Program-made: the position numbers and the translations under genes
Shown here: positions 8,269 through 17,738 of the stretch, piece by piece
Layout of the letters: each line of letters starts with the position of its first letter
Numbering within the stretch: the stretch's first letter is position 1
Notes under the pieces: generated by a model
Database searches by the model: none
Told to the model about the DNA's origin: nothing
Seen by the model: only the letters and a program-made list of their open reading frames with translations
Source of the DNA: Porphyrobacter sp. HT-58-2
GTDB taxonomy: Bacteria > Pseudomonadota > Alphaproteobacteria > Sphingomonadales > Sphingomonadaceae
Reading direction: 5' to 3'
NCBI RefSeq assembly: GCF_002952215.1
Contig: NZ_CP022600.1
Span: 1,550,001-1,614,000, forward strand
DNA length: 64,000 nucleotides

Positions 8269-9024
8269 TTAGTCTCCGCGGTCGTTCGGATAGCTCGCTG
8301 CAACGAAGTAGAGCCCGTGGGGGGGCGCGTTAAGCCCCAAAGCATTGCGGTCGCGCGCGGCCAGTGCCTCGGCTATGCGGCTTTCCGGCCATGTGCCTGC
8401 GCCGACCAGCTTCAAGCACCCCACCATCGAGCGCACTTGGTGATGGAGGAAGGAGCGCGCGGCGGCGTGGATGTGCACTTCCTCGCCCACTTTCTCGACC
8501 CGCAGCTCGTCCAGCGACTTCACCGGATCGGCGGCCTGGCAATGGACCGAGCGGAAGGTGGTGAAGTCATGCCGCCCCACCAAGGCCTGCGCGGCCCGGT
8601 GCATCGCCTCTGCGTCGAGCGGCTGGGGGACATGCCATGCGCGGTTGCGCTGCAAGGTCAGCGGCGCGCGGCGGTTGGCGATGCGATAGAGATAGCGCCT
8701 GCCGGTGCAGGAAAAGCGCGCGTGCCAGTCGTCCGGCACCACCTCGCAATGGGTCACCGCGACGGGATCGGGGCGAAGATGCGCGTTCAGCGCCTCCATC
8801 AGCCGGAAGGGATCGATGGGCTTGGCGATATCGACATGGCAGCGCATGGCCAGCGCATGCACGCCCGCATCGGTGCGCCCGGCGGAGTGCAGGGTGACAG
8901 TCTCGCCGGTGATGCGGTGCAGCGCATCCTCGACCGATTGCTGCACGCTCGGCCCGTGGCTCTGGCGTTGCAGCCCAAAGAAGGGCGTGCCGTCGAATTC
9001 GAGAGTGAGGGCGAAACGGGTCAC
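8269..9024 (-). CDS. truA: tRNA pseudouridine(38-40) synthase
   Basis: A 251-residue TruA protein, which isomerises uridines 38-40 in the anticodon stem of many tRNAs. The catalytic aspartate motif GRTDAGVHA is present near residue 48, together with RYLYRIANR and the C-terminal [11 protein letters not shown] segment. The start is a GTG at 9024 ([13 protein letters not shown]) that overlaps the fmt stop as GTGA; the long open frame further upstream is only the shadow of fmt. Co-translation with fmt places tRNA modification and initiator-tRNA formylation in one operon. Confidence 0.96.
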   Translation of the reverse strand: MTRFALTLEFDGTPFFGLQRQSHGPSVQQSVEDALHRITGETVTLHSAGRTDAGVHALAMRCHVDIAKPIDPFRLMEALNAHLRPDPVAVTHCEVVPDDWHARFSCTGRRYLYRIANRRAPLTLQRNRAWHVPQPLDAEAMHRAAQALVGRHDFTTFRSVHCQAADPVKSLDELRVEKVGEEVHIHAAARSFLHHQVRSMVGCLKLVGAGTWPESRIAEALAARDRNALGLNAPPHGLYFVAASYPNDRGD

Positions 9025-9926
9025 CCCAACACCGTCCCCGCCGCCACCGCCCGACCGCGCAGAAACTCCGGGCGGTCCAGCACCGGCTTGCCCGCGCGCT
9101 GGAGCTTCAAGGGCCGGATCGCGCCCGATCCGCAGGCGATGGTGAAATCCGCGTCCAGCACGGTGCCAGGTGCGCCGTCGGCATCCACCACTTCCGCCAG
9201 CAGCAGCTTCACGCGCTCTCCCTCCAGCTCGAACCACGCGCCGGGGAAGGGGGCGAGGCCGCGCACCAGCCGCTCGATCGCGGCGGAGTCCTGCGACCAG
9301 TCGATCTTCGCCTCGGCCTTGTCGATTTTCGGTGCGTAGATCGCCGCCGCGTCGTCCTGAGCCTCGGGGTGAAAGGCGGCGAGATCGGCCAGCACCTCCA
9401 CCATCGCCGCCGCGCCGACTCCGCCGAGCTCCGCAAACAATTCGCCCGTCGTCTTGCGCCCCACCGGCACGCTGACCTTGTGGAGCATCGGCCCGGTATC
9501 GAGCCCCGCTTCCATCTGCATGATGGTGACGCCCGTCTCGGCATCGCCCGCCATCACCGCGCGGTGGATCGGCGCCGCCCCTCTCCAACGGGGGAGCAGC
9601 GAGGCGTGAATGTTGAGGCAGCCGTGGCGGGGCGCGTCGAGCACCGGCTGCGGCAGGATCAACCCATAGGCCGCGACCACCGCGACATCGGCGTTCAGAG
9701 CGGCGAAGTCCGCCTGCTCCGCCTCGCCCCTCAGCGACTTGGGCGATCTGACCGGAACCCCCAAAGCCTCCGCCGCCATCTGCACCGGCGACGGCATCAG
9801 CTTCTTGCCCCGCCCCGCCGGACGCGGCGGCTGGGTGTAGACGCACACCACCTCATGCCCCGCGCCGTGCAGCGCCCGCAGCGCCGGCACCGCGAATTCG
9901 GGCGTCCCCATGAAGATGATGCGCAT
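9021..9926 (-). CDS. fmt: Methionyl-tRNA formyltransferase
   Basis: A 301-residue Fmt that transfers a formyl group from 10-formyl-tetrahydrofolate to initiator Met-tRNA. The N-terminus [16 protein letters not shown] is diagnostic. The catalytic Asn-His-Asp set is seen in [17 protein letters not shown] and GLDTG, and the C-terminal domain begins near residue 205. It is the first gene of the leftward fmt-truA operon and is divergent from recR; the peptide deformylase gene that acts on its product is on the other side of recR, a common grouping of def and fmt split here by divergent transcription. Confidence 0.97.
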   Translation of the reverse strand: MRIIFMGTPEFAVPALRALHGAGHEVVCVYTQPPRPAGRGKKLMPSPVQMAAEALGVPVRSPKSLRGEAEQADFAALNADVAVVAAYGLILPQPVLDAPRHGCLNIHASLLPRWRGAAPIHRAVMAGDAETGVTIMQMEAGLDTGPMLHKVSVPVGRKTTGELFAELGGVGAAAMVEVLADLAAFHPEAQDDAAAIYAPKIDKAEAKIDWSQDSAAIERLVRGLAPFPGAWFELEGERVKLLLAEVVDADGAPGTVLDADFTIACGSGAIRPLKLQRAGKPVLDRPEFLRGRAVAAGTVLG

Positions 9927-9979
9927 AAGCTTTGCCCGGAGCCTTTGTGAAGCGGAGTGCAGCCCCTATCTCTCCCCTC

Positions 9980-10576
9980 ATGGCATCGCAAGAGATCGAA
10001 GCTCTGAGTTCCGCGCTCGCCCGCCTGCCGGGCCTGGGGCCGCGTTCGGCACGGCGGGCGGTGCTGTGGCTGGTCAAGCACCGCGAAAGCGCGCTGCCCG
10101 CGCTGCTCGAAGCACTGGCGGGCGTGGCCGAGACGCTGGTCGAATGCCACATCTGCGGCAATGTCGACACCCGCGACCCCTGCGGCATCTGCGCCGATCC
10201 GCGCCGCGATGCGCGGAGCCTTTGCGTGGTCGAGGAAGTCTCGGACGTCTGGGCGCTAGACCGCGCGCGGCTGTTTCCGGGCCGCTACCACGTGCTCGGC
10301 GGCAGGCTCTCGGCGCTCGACGGGGTGGGGCCGGAAAACCTCAACATCGCCAGCCTGCTTGCCCGCGTCGAAGCGGGCGGGGTGGACGAAGTGGTGCTCG
10401 CCATGAACGCCACATTGGAAGGCCAGACCACCGCGCACTACCTCGCCGAGCGGCTGGAGGCTTTCCCCTTGCGCGTCACCCAGCTTGCCCACGGCTTGCC
10501 GGTCGGCGGCGAGCTCGATTATCTCGACGAAGGCACGCTGGCGCAGGCGCTGAGAGCGCGGCGGCCTGTGGCATAA
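9980..10576 (+). CDS. recR: Recombination mediator RecR
   Basis: A 198-residue RecR, which with RecF and RecO loads RecA on single-strand gaps. The helix-hairpin-helix [17 protein letters not shown] is near the N-terminus, the four-cysteine zinc finger is [16 protein letters not shown] (about residues 54-69), and the Toprim domain begins at [15 protein letters not shown]. The ATG at 9980 ([11 protein letters not shown]) matches the family start; an upstream TTG in the same frame is not needed. It is followed after 43 bp by def. DnaX and the YbaB protein gene, frequent neighbours of recR, are not seen here. Confidence 0.96.
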   Translation: MASQEIEALSSALARLPGLGPRSARRAVLWLVKHRESALPALLEALAGVAETLVECHICGNVDTRDPCGICADPRRDARSLCVVEEVSDVWALDRARLFPGRYHVLGGRLSALDGVGPENLNIASLLARVEAGGVDEVVLAMNATLEGQTTAHYLAERLEAFPLRVTQLAHGLPVGGELDYLDEGTLAQALRARRPVA

Positions 10577-10619
10577 CGCCGCGTTGAATAAATCGCGCGC
10601 CTCGCTTACATAGCGCCCC

Positions 10620-11192
10620 ATGGCTATCCGCGAAATCCTCGAAGTGCCGGACCCCCGGCTCAAAGTCGTCTCGACCCCGGTTGAACCGCATGAGTTCAAT
10701 GACGACCTGCGCACCCTCGTCGAAGACATGTTTGAGACGATGTACGATGCCCCCGGCATCGGCCTCGCCGCGATTCAGGTCGGCGTGCCGAAGCGGGTGC
10801 TGGTGATCGATCTCCAGCCTGAAGACCCGGACGCGCCGCCGGTCGAATGCGAGCACAACGGCCACAAGCACACGCACCCGGCGACCAAAAAGGAACCGCG
10901 GGTGTTCATCAACCCCGTGATCCTCGACCCGGCCAAGGAGCTTTCGACCTATCAGGAAGGCTGCCTCTCGGTCCCCGAGATCTACGCCGACGTCGATCGC
11001 CCGGCGACCTGCCGCGTGCGCTATCAGGACTTGGACGGCAACACCCACGAGGAAGCGCTCGACGGGCTGATGGCGACCTGCCTCCAGCACGAGATGGATC
11101 ACCTCGAAGGCATCCTGTTCATCGACCACCTCTCGCGATTGAAGCGGGCGATGGTGCTGAAGAAGCTCGAAAAGATCCGGCGGGCGGCGTAG
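10620..11192 (+). CDS. def: Peptide deformylase
   Basis: A 190-residue metal-dependent deformylase that removes the formyl group from nascent N-termini. All three signature motifs are intact: [10 protein letters not shown] (residues 46-55), EGCLSVP with the metal-binding cysteine, and HEMDHLEG with the two metal-binding histidines and the catalytic glutamate. An insertion between motifs one and two (a His-rich stretch, [10 protein letters not shown]) lengthens the protein slightly relative to the E. coli enzyme. It lies directly downstream of recR and is followed by a hairpin-rich spacer. Confidence 0.97.
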   Translation: MAIREILEVPDPRLKVVSTPVEPHEFNDDLRTLVEDMFETMYDAPGIGLAAIQVGVPKRVLVIDLQPEDPDAPPVECEHNGHKHTHPATKKEPRVFINPVILDPAKELSTYQEGCLSVPEIYADVDRPATCRVRYQDLDGNTHEEALDGLMATCLQHEMDHLEGILFIDHLSRLKRAMVLKKLEKIRRAA

Positions 11193-11201
11193 TTTGCTTT
11201 T

Positions 11202-11420
11202 CGCTCGCCCCTTCGGGCGAGCGTCCTCGGTGCGTCTTTGTTGCCCTATCGCTTCGCTACTTGAGGGCGGCGTTCCTTCGCTTCGCTACGGAGCACCTGC
11301 GGGCGGCCTTGCAGGTGTGCTTCGCACGTCTGCGCCTTCGGCTTCGACTCCGGCCTTGCGGCGCTCTGCGCCGAGGCTTGTGCCACTTCCCCCGCCCCGG
11401 GCTTGATCCGGGGCTAGGCT
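11202..11420. repeat. Hairpin-rich spacer with two dispersed repeat families
   Basis: The 288-bp gap between def and rmuC holds no credible gene. It begins with a 9-bp perfect hairpin, CGCTCGCCC-cttc-GGGCGAGCG (11202-11223), which may end def transcription although no T-tract follows. At 11245-11266 it contains CTATCGCTTCGCTACTTGAG plus flanking bases; the same 22 bases occur at 23976-23997. Near 11392-11420 there is one arm of the GGGCTTGATCCGGGGC element seen at 6612 and 26040. Many short self-complementary CTTCG/CGAAG blocks lie in between. Confidence 0.6.
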
Positions 11421-11480
11421 TTCTTGGGATATCGCGGAACCGCTCTAGCGTTCCCCATACGTTCCGTGTAGGAATGCGTC

Positions 11481-12941
11481 ATGGACCCTGCGATTCTCTC
11501 GATCATTGCTCTCGTTCTCGGTGCCGCGCTCGGTTGGTTTCTGGCCTCGCGACCGATTTCCGATCTGCGCGCGCGACTGGCTGACGCCGAGCGGGAGGCG
11601 GGTGAGCAGGAGGGCGAATTCAAGCGCGCGATTGCCGAACTGGGCGAAGCGCGGATCGAGGTTGCGGCGCTCAAGGAGCGCGCCGGTCAGACCGATGGGC
11701 TGATGGCGCGGCTCGATGCGGTGCAGGCCGAACGCGCGCAGCTCGCAGAACGACTCGCCGCGCTCGAAAGCGCCTCGGCGGAGCGCGAGAAGGCCTTTGC
11801 CGAACAGAAGGCCGCGCTGCTGGCCGCGCAGGAATCGCTCAAGAAGGAATTCGAAAACGCCGGTAGCCGGGTGCTGGAACAGGCGCAGAAGGCGTTCCTT
11901 GAACGGGCCGAGGCGCGGTTCCGCCAGTCGGAGGAAGCGGGCGAGGCCAAGATCAAGGCGCTGCTCTCGCCCGTGGGTGATCGGCTCAAGGCCTATGAGG
12001 AACAGGTGCAGGCGCTCGAAACCCGGCGTTCGGATGCCTTTGCCGGGCTCTATCAGCAGATCGAGGCGATGCGGCTGGGGCAGGAAGAAGTCCGGCGCGA
12101 AGCGCAGCGGCTCGGCAATTCGCTCACCAACGCCCCCAAGGCGCGGGGGCGCTGGGGCGAAAAGGCGCTGCAGAACCTGCTCGAACAATGCGGGCTGGCG
12201 CAGCACACCGATTTCCTGATGGAACATTCGGTCGACACCGAAGACGGCCGCCTGCGTCCTGATGCCATCGTGCGTATCCCCGGCGGCAAGGTGCTGGTGA
12301 TCGATTCCAAGGTCTCGCTGAATGCCTATCAGGAGGCCTTCGAGGCGGATACGGACGATGCCCGCGCGCGGGCGCTGGGCGAACATGTGCGCTCGATGCG
12401 CAACCACGTGCAGACGCTGGGCGCAAAAAGCTACCAGAGCCAGTTCGAAGAGGCGCCCGATTATGTGGTGATGTTTGTCCCCGGCGAGCACTTCGTCGCC
12501 GCCGCGCTCGAACATGATCCCGACCTGTGGAACTTCGCCTTCGACAAGCGCGTGCTGCTGGCGACGCCCACCAACCTCGTCGCCATCGCCCGTACCGTCG
12601 CGCAGGTGTGGCGGCAGGATGGGCTGGCCAAGGAAGCGCAGGAAATCGGGCGGATGGGGGCAGAGCTCTATGATCGTCTGCGCGTCGCCAGCGAGCACCT
12701 GAAGCGTGTCGGCGGCGGGCTAGAAAGCGCGGTCAACAATTACAACAAGTTTGTCGGCAGCTTTGAACGCAATGTGCTCACCAGCGGGCGCAGGCTGGCG
12801 GAAAAGGGCGTCGAGATCGGCAAGCAGGCGATCGAGGAAGTGCCGCTGGTCGAATCCGCACCGCGCTACAACGCCGCCGATGGCGATGCGGTGGAGGCCG
12901 AATATCCCGCGCTGGAGACCCGCAAGGACGCGGCGGAGTAG
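11481..12941 (+). CDS. rmuC: DNA recombination protein RmuC
   Basis: A 486-residue RmuC-family protein, associated with limiting rearrangement between inverted repeats in E. coli. An N-terminal membrane anchor (PAILSIIALVLGAALGWFLA) is followed by a long Glu/Ala/Arg-rich coiled coil (about residues 25-180) and then the PD-(D/E)xK-like RmuC domain, with GRWGEKALQNLLEQCGL, LRPDAIVRIPGGKVLVIDSKVSLNAY and NFAFDKRVLLATPTNL. The nuclease-like core D...DSK is intact. It is a single gene that faces the SpoU methyltransferase operon across a 190-bp gap in which I see no gene. Confidence 0.94.
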   Translation: MDPAILSIIALVLGAALGWFLASRPISDLRARLADAEREAGEQEGEFKRAIAELGEARIEVAALKERAGQTDGLMARLDAVQAERAQLAERLAALESASAEREKAFAEQKAALLAAQESLKKEFENAGSRVLEQAQKAFLERAEARFRQSEEAGEAKIKALLSPVGDRLKAYEEQVQALETRRSDAFAGLYQQIEAMRLGQEEVRREAQRLGNSLTNAPKARGRWGEKALQNLLEQCGLAQHTDFLMEHSVDTEDGRLRPDAIVRIPGGKVLVIDSKVSLNAYQEAFEADTDDARARALGEHVRSMRNHVQTLGAKSYQSQFEEAPDYVVMFVPGEHFVAAALEHDPDLWNFAFDKRVLLATPTNLVAIARTVAQVWRQDGLAKEAQEIGRMGAELYDRLRVASEHLKRVGGGLESAVNNYNKFVGSFERNVLTSGRRLAEKGVEIGKQAIEEVPLVESAPRYNAADGDAVEAEYPALETRKDAAE

Positions 12942-13110
12942 GGCGCTTTCCTACACCGGCCTGTCGCGGCATCATCGCCCCGGCTCTTTCGCATCGTCCG
13001 CTCCCGCTTATGCCGCAGAACCGGCGGAAAAGGCCCGTTCCCCTGTCCGTCAAGTACCGGATTAAGGGGTCAATGATTTGAATATATTGAATTAATTGAA
13101 AGGTCGTCCG

Positions 13111-13127
13111 CTTGACAGGGTGTCAAG
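13111..13127. terminator. Short hairpin between rmuC and the SpoU methyltransferase gene
   Basis: CTTGACA-ggg-TGTCAAG forms a 7-bp perfect stem 5 bp beyond the SpoU methyltransferase stop. The sequence beyond it on the minus strand is A+T-rich, without a clean T-tract. It may end the long leftward ChvGI-PTS operon. The direct copy of GTCAAG at 13131 is noted but not explained. Confidence 0.4.
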
Positions 13128-13131
13128 TTTG

Positions 13132-13935
13132 TCAAGTGGATTGGTCCACTGCGGCCAGCACTTCGTAGGCCAGCACCGCCCCCGCGACGGCGGCGTTGAG
13201 CGAATCTGCACGGCCCTTCATCGGCATGGTCACGCGCAGGTCGCAGGCCATCTCGTAATCCTCGGGAAGGCCTTGCGATTCATTGCCCACCAGAATGAAG
13301 CACGGCGCCTGATAGGGCGCGCCGCGATAGGGCACCGCATCGCGCAAGCTGGCTGCGACCAGTTGGCCCGCTGCGGCGCGCAGCCACGGCAGGAATTCCT
13401 CCCACCGCGCCTGCGCAAGGCCCACGGTGAACACCGCGCCCATGCTCGCGCGCACCGCTTCGGCGCTGAAGGGATCGGCGCAATCGTCGATCAGGATCAG
13501 TCCGCCCGCGCCCACCGCATCGCAAGTGCGCAACATCGTGCCGAGATTGCCCGGATCGCGCAGCGCCTGCGCCACCAGCCAGATCGGCGCGGCTGTCCGG
13601 TCCAGCTGTGCAAGCGACGTGTCCCATTCGTCAAACACGCCCGCGACGCTCTGGGTGTTTTCCTTGCCGGTAATCTTGGAGAGGATATCCGGCGTGGTCG
13701 CGATCACCTCGCCGCCCGCCGCCATGACGTCAGCCTCAAGCCGCGCGAGCAAGGGATGCTCGCGGCCCTCGGCCATCACCAGTGTGCGCGGCACCCGGCC
13801 CGAGGCGCGCGCGTCCTCGAGCAGCCGTAGCCCCTCGACCAGGAATTGCCCCGCGCGCTTGCGATGCTTCTTGTCCCGCAAGCTCCGCAGGTACTTGACG
13901 GTCGGGTTGGAAAAGCCGGTGATGTGCTTGCGCAT
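13132..13935 (-). CDS. SpoU/TrmH-family RNA 2'-O-methyltransferase
   Basis: A 267-residue SPOUT methyltransferase that methylates a ribose in rRNA or tRNA using S-adenosylmethionine. The N-terminal substrate-binding domain (KHRKRAGQFLVEGLRLLEDA) is followed by the three knot motifs: DPGNLGTMLRT, FILVGNESQGLP, and MPMKGRADSLNAAVAGAV. The target base is not predictable. It starts 21 bp after the HPr gene stop and is probably the last gene of the seven-gene operon that begins at chvI. Confidence 0.9.
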   Translation of the reverse strand: MRKHITGFSNPTVKYLRSLRDKKHRKRAGQFLVEGLRLLEDARASGRVPRTLVMAEGREHPLLARLEADVMAAGGEVIATTPDILSKITGKENTQSVAGVFDEWDTSLAQLDRTAAPIWLVAQALRDPGNLGTMLRTCDAVGAGGLILIDDCADPFSAEAVRASMGAVFTVGLAQARWEEFLPWLRAAAGQLVAASLRDAVPYRGAPYQAPCFILVGNESQGLPEDYEMACDLRVTMPMKGRADSLNAAVAGAVLAYEVLAAVDQST

Positions 13936-13956
13936 GAGCCGTCTGGGCCGCCGCCC

Positions 13957-14235
13957 TCAATCCTCGCCGAAGCCGTTTTCGACCAGCGCGGCCAGTTCGG
14001 CCAGCACGTGATCGGCGTTCTCGCCTTCGACCAGCAGTTCGATGGTATCGCCCTTGGCCGCGCCCAGCATCATCAGACCGAGGATCGATCCGCCTGCGGC
14101 GCTATTGGGCGCCTTTGTCACAGTCACGCTGACGCCAGCGGGCAGGGCCGCTACCACGCCGACGAATTTCGCACTCGCCCGCGCGTGCAGCCCGCGGCGG
14201 TTGACGATGGTGACAGTCTTGCGCGCTTCCCCCAC
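13957..14235 (-). CDS. ptsH: HPr-family phosphocarrier protein
   Basis: A 92-residue HPr. The active histidine is His17 in NRRGLHARASAKF, and the regulatory serine is Ser50 in GGSILGLMML, the site that HPr kinase phosphorylates. Together with the neighbouring IIA protein and HprK, and with no sugar-specific IIB/IIC permease nearby, it belongs to the regulatory, non-transporting PTS of alphaproteobacteria. Enzyme I is not in the window. It lies 10 bp after the IIA gene stop, in the same operon. Confidence 0.95.
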   Translation of the reverse strand: MGEARKTVTIVNRRGLHARASAKFVGVVAALPAGVSVTVTKAPNSAAGGSILGLMMLGAAKGDTIELLVEGENADHVLAELAALVENGFGED

Positions 14236-14245
14236 GGCGATCGCC

Positions 14246-14674
14246 TCAGGCCTTGGCTCGCGCTGGCGGAGCGGAATCCTGCCCCAGCAGCTCGCTGGCG
14301 ATAGTGATGTAGTTGCGACCGGCGGTCTGCGCGGCGTGGACAGCGGCGGTCACGTCCATCGATTTGCGCGCACCTGCAAGGCGGATCAGCATCGGCAGGT
14401 TGATCCCCGCGATGACCTCGACCTGTCCGGCATCGAGCAGCGAGATCGCGAGGTTTGACGGGGTGCCGCCGAAAAGATCGGTGAGGATGATGACGCCCTT
14501 GCCTGAATCGACCGCCTCGATGGCCCCTGCGATGTCGGCGCGGCGCTGCTCCATGTCATCATTGGGGCCGATGCACACGGTGACAATCCCGTCCTGCGGG
14601 CCGACAACGTGTTCCATCGCCTCGACGAATTGGTCGGCGAGGCGACCGTGAGTAACCAGGATCAAGCCGATCAT
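14246..14674 (-). CDS. PTS IIA component of mannose type (regulatory)
   Basis: A 142-residue EIIA of the mannose/sorbose family. The phosphorylated histidine is His9 in MIGLILVTHGRLAD, and TDLFGGTPSNLA is the second family signature. Alone, without IIB, IIC or IID genes, it most likely serves as the terminal phosphate acceptor of the regulatory PTS (often named EIIA-Man or ManX-like in alphaproteobacteria). It is separated from rapZ by 108 bp and from the HPr gene by 10 bp. Confidence 0.92.
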   Translation of the reverse strand: MIGLILVTHGRLADQFVEAMEHVVGPQDGIVTVCIGPNDDMEQRRADIAGAIEAVDSGKGVIILTDLFGGTPSNLAISLLDAGQVEVIAGINLPMLIRLAGARKSMDVTAAVHAAQTAGRNYITIASELLGQDSAPPARAKA

Positions 14675-14782
14675 GCGTGAATTTGGGTCCGTTAACTGCC
14701 CGCCCGGAGACAGGACTTACGCGTTTCTACCGGTCTGGACAATGCGGCATTAGCAATGCGCCAGCGACTTGCGGGCCTGCAC

Positions 14783-15709
14783 CTAGCGCCGGTCTCCTTC
14801 GATGGCGTCTGCGGCGCGTGAGCCCAGGTTGCGATGGCGGACAGTGGGCGAAAAACCGGCAGCGCGCAAGCTTTCTGCCATTTGTTCAGCAGTGAAGACC
14901 GAACGATGTCTCCCACCGGTACAGCCGAAGGCAACGTGGACATAGGGCTTGCCCTGGGCAGCATAGCGCGGAAGCAGCATCAGCAGCAGGTCGCGGATGC
15001 GCGCAAAGGCATCGGCAAAAGCCGGATCACGCCTGATGTGATCGCCCACGGCTGCATCCTGCCCGGTCTGCTCACGCAAGCCCGGTACCCAATGCGGATT
15101 GTCGAGAAAGCGCATGTCGAACACCAGATCGGCGAGCGGCGGCATCCCTCGCGCAAAGCCGAAGCTCGACAAGGTCAGCGTCATGGGGGAGGTGCCGCTG
15201 GTGGGGCCGAACAGTTCGCGGATGCGCCCTTGCAGATCATTGCTTGTCATCGCCGTGGTGTCGATCATCACCTCGGCCCAGCGCCTGAGTGGCTCGAGCA
15301 ATTCGCGTTCGGCGGCGATGCCCTCCATCACCGGGCGGCCATCGGCCATGGGATGACGGCGGCGGGTTTCGTTGAAGCGCCGTTCGAGCTCTCCCCCGGC
15401 GCAGTCGAGAAACAGGAAGGTCAGCGCGATGCCGGGCTGCTGGCTGAGTTCCTTGACCAGCCCGATGATGTCAGCCGGGACGAAGCCGCGGGTGCGCGAA
15501 TCGAACCCGATCGCCAGCGGCCCGCGCGTCTCGTCGGGCATCGAGACCAATCGCTTCAGCATCCGTACCGGGAAGTTGTCGATCGTCTCCCAGCCGAGAT
15601 CCTCCAGCACGTCGAGCGTGGTCGATTTGCCCGCGCCGGCCAGCCCGGTGACGAGCAGCAATTGGCGGGGTGCGACAGTGTCCGATTCGGGGTTGGGGTT
15701 CTCGGTCAT
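14783..15709 (-). CDS. rapZ: RNase adapter protein RapZ / nucleotide-binding protein
   Basis: A 308-residue RapZ (YvcJ/YhbJ) family protein. The Walker A motif is TGLAGAGKST (residues 21-30). DNFPVRML, the GFDSRTRGF segment, the FGFARGMP stretch and the C-terminal VHVAFGCTGGRHRSV motif are all diagnostic. In E. coli RapZ directs decay of the GlmZ small RNA and so adjusts GlmS levels; in other bacteria its partner RNAs are not always known. The glmS gene is also in this window, about 44 kb away. The ATG overlaps the hprK stop (ATGA). Confidence 0.95.
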   Translation of the reverse strand: MTENPNPESDTVAPRQLLLVTGLAGAGKSTTLDVLEDLGWETIDNFPVRMLKRLVSMPDETRGPLAIGFDSRTRGFVPADIIGLVKELSQQPGIALTFLFLDCAGGELERRFNETRRRHPMADGRPVMEGIAAERELLEPLRRWAEVMIDTTAMTSNDLQGRIRELFGPTSGTSPMTLTLSSFGFARGMPPLADLVFDMRFLDNPHWVPGLREQTGQDAAVGDHIRRDPAFADAFARIRDLLLMLLPRYAAQGKPYVHVAFGCTGGRHRSVFTAEQMAESLRAAGFSPTVRHRNLGSRAADAIEGDRR

Positions 15710-16182
15710 CGCGGATTATCTTGCCCGTCGGGCGCGCAAAGGGAAGTCGGTTTGATTGCGAGGCCATGCAGCCGCAGCGCCCATGCCGCGCGCGCTGCTG
15801 GGGCGATGGAGCCGGGATCGAAGTCCAGAACAGGCACCGCCACACCTGCAATCACGCGTCTGGGCAGCGGCGCGTGAGGCAGCCGGTCGGGCAGCGGGCC
15901 GCCCAGCGTGAGGATCAGCGCAACCGGGACGGACGCGGCCAGCGGAAACTTTGCAAGGCCCACCCCGCGCACTTCGAGAAGGCCTGCGATATTGGGCGGC
16001 GCGCTGGCGATCAGACAATCATTCTGCGCGGTCAGCGTCACAGCATCATCGCCGATCAGACGCGCACCGTGCTCAATCAGGGCGAGGGCAAGGCTCGATT
16101 TTCCGCTTCCGGGCGGGCCTTCGATCAGCAGCGCGCCTCCATCGATGGCGACGGCGCTGGCCGGATACACGATGCCGCTCAC
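15706..16182 (-). CDS. hprK: Short-form HPr kinase/phosphorylase
   Basis: A 158-residue protein consisting of the C-terminal kinase domain only, whereas the Firmicute enzyme has about 310 residues. Walker A is GPPGSGKSS (residues 22-30); ARLIGDDAV supplies the conserved aspartates, and LLEVRGVGL matches the HprK signature. It is expected to phosphorylate the serine of the HPr encoded two genes downstream, modulating the regulatory PTS. The start is a GTG overlapping the ChvG stop (GTGA), and the stop overlaps the rapZ ATG. The short form next to chvIG is the usual alphaproteobacterial arrangement. Confidence 0.92.
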   Translation of the reverse strand: MSGIVYPASAVAIDGGALLIEGPPGSGKSSLALALIEHGARLIGDDAVTLTAQNDCLIASAPPNIAGLLEVRGVGLAKFPLAASVPVALILTLGGPLPDRLPHAPLPRRVIAGVAVPVLDFDPGSIAPAARAAWALRLHGLAIKPTSLCAPDGQDNPR

Positions 16183-17738
16183 GCTGCGGCCGGCAGAGCA
16201 AGGCGCAGGCAGGCGCCGGGCGCTCCATCGGCGCGGGCCTCGGCCGTCAGCGTGCCATCGTGCGCTTCGGCAATGGCGCGGCCGATGGCAAGGCCGAGAC
16301 CGGAGTGGTTGCCGAAGCTTTCCCCTTCGGGCCGGTCGGAATGAAAGCGACGGAACACGTCTTCGCGCCGTTCGGGGGCGATGCCGGGGCCTTCGTCGCA
16401 GACTTCGGTGATGATCTGGGCTCCAGCCCGCCGGATCGTGATGTTGACGGTGCCATGCTCGGGCGAGAAGGATACGGCGTTGTCGATGAGGTTTTCCGCG
16501 ACCCGTTCCAGTTGCGTCGGCACCCCCATCACCCGGTGTGCGCCCGGGGCAGCGTCCAGCACCAGCTGCCGCCCGCCGTTCATTCCGCGATCGTCACGGC
16601 TGCTGATCAGGTTGGCGAACAGACTCGCCAGATCGACCCGTTCCAGCGTGGCGCGGCTGATTTCGGCATCGACCCGGCTGGCCGCGGAAATCTCGGTCAC
16701 CAGCCGGTCGATCCTGCGCACGTCATGGGCGGCAATCCCGATCAGTTCCTGCCGCAGCGCCGGATCGTCGACGCGCGGCAGAGTGTCTATGGCGTTGCGC
16801 AGGGAAGCCAGCGGGTTCTTGATCTCGTGCGCAACGTCCGCGGCGAAGCTGTCGACCGCGTCGATCCGCTGACGCAGCGCGCCGGTCATGTCCGAAACCG
16901 CGCGGGCGAGCAGGCCGATCTCGTCGCTGCGCTGGGGCAGGCGCGGTACTTCGACTTCCCGCTCACGCCCTTGCCGCACCCGCACTGCGGCGCGTGCCAG
17001 CAGCCGCAGTGGCGTGACGATGGTGCGGGCGAGGAACAGCGACAGCAGCGCCGATGCGGCCATCACCATCAGCATCGCGAAAAACAATGTGGAACGCGCA
17101 GCGCGTACGCTTTCGGTGATGTCGACCGCATTGCGCACGGTCAGCAATGTTGCCCCTTGCAGGCCGACTGGCGCTGCCGCGGTGATGACCGGCGTACCGT
17201 CGCTCCAGTCGTAAAGGCGCACCTGGGACAGGCCGAGTTCGCGCGCGCGCGCAAGTTCGGGCCAGGCATCGGCTTCCTGCGCCTCGGGCTCGACATAGTC
17301 CTGCACTGGTTCGGCAGCGACGATGGTGTCCACTGTTCGGTCAAGCCAGCGCGCGAACCGCTGCTCCCAGTCGTCGTCGGAGATATCGTTGAAGCGGAAC
17401 GCAGGATCGGCCAGCGCGAAGCTGTCTGCCGTCAGCCGCCCTTCGGCGTCGAACATTCTGAGGCGCATGCGCTGTTCCTTGCCGATCTGCACCAGCAGCG
17501 CCTCCTGCCGCTGGCGGGTCGCGCCGGCCAGCGCCTCGGCCGTGATCTGCGCCTCGATCCGGGCGAGCTTGAAGCGTTCGTTGATCAGCTGCGTGCGATA
17601 GCTGTCGAGATAGAACAGACCGCCGCCCAGCACCAGCAGCGGCAGGATGTTGACCGCCAGGATCCGGCCCGTCAGCGCAAAACGCCCGGTGGCGCTCAGC
17701 TGCTCGCCGCCGTTTGCGCGTCGCTGCGGATCAGCCAT
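16179..17738 (-). CDS. chvG: ChvG-type sensor histidine kinase
   Basis: A 519-residue membrane kinase. Helices at residues about 23-43 and 217-238 enclose a periplasmic sensor region; a HAMP segment follows, then the H-box [17 protein letters not shown] with His304, the N-box [12 protein letters not shown], and DEGPGIAP with SGLGLAI of the ATPase domain. It should phosphorylate the response regulator encoded just upstream. ChvG/ExoS kinases of alphaproteobacteria respond to acid or envelope stress. Start chosen at [11 protein letters not shown] (17738), overlapping the regulator gene by 8 bp; the longer frame is antisense-like and arginine/serine rich. Confidence 0.92.
   Translation of the reverse strand: MADPQRRANGGEQLSATGRFALTGRILAVNILPLLVLGGGLFYLDSYRTQLINERFKLARIEAQITAEALAGATRQRQEALLVQIGKEQRMRLRMFDAEGRLTADSFALADPAFRFNDISDDDWEQRFARWLDRTVDTIVAAEPVQDYVEPEAQEADAWPELARARELGLSQVRLYDWSDGTPVITAAAPVGLQGATLLTVRNAVDITESVRAARSTLFFAMLMVMAASALLSLFLARTIVTPLRLLARAAVRVRQGREREVEVPRLPQRSDEIGLLARAVSDMTGALRQRIDAVDSFAADVAHEIKNPLASLRNAIDTLPRVDDPALRQELIGIAAHDVRRIDRLVTEISAASRVDAEISRATLERVDLASLFANLISSRDDRGMNGGRQLVLDAAPGAHRVMGVPTQLERVAENLIDNAVSFSPEHGTVNITIRRAGAQIITEVCDEGPGIAPERREDVFRRFHSDRPEGESFGNHSGLGLAIGRAIAEAHDGTLTAEARADGAPGACLRLALPAAA

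Noticed and set aside
7637..9846. Long minus frame reading through fmt into truA
   Set aside because: The upstream part is an out-of-frame shadow of fmt with Gly/Arg/Ala repeats. Only the part from the GTG at 9024 is TruA.
12942..13131. Small coding frame after rmuC
   Set aside because: The frame is only the extension of an rmuC shadow; no start signal and no conserved sequence.
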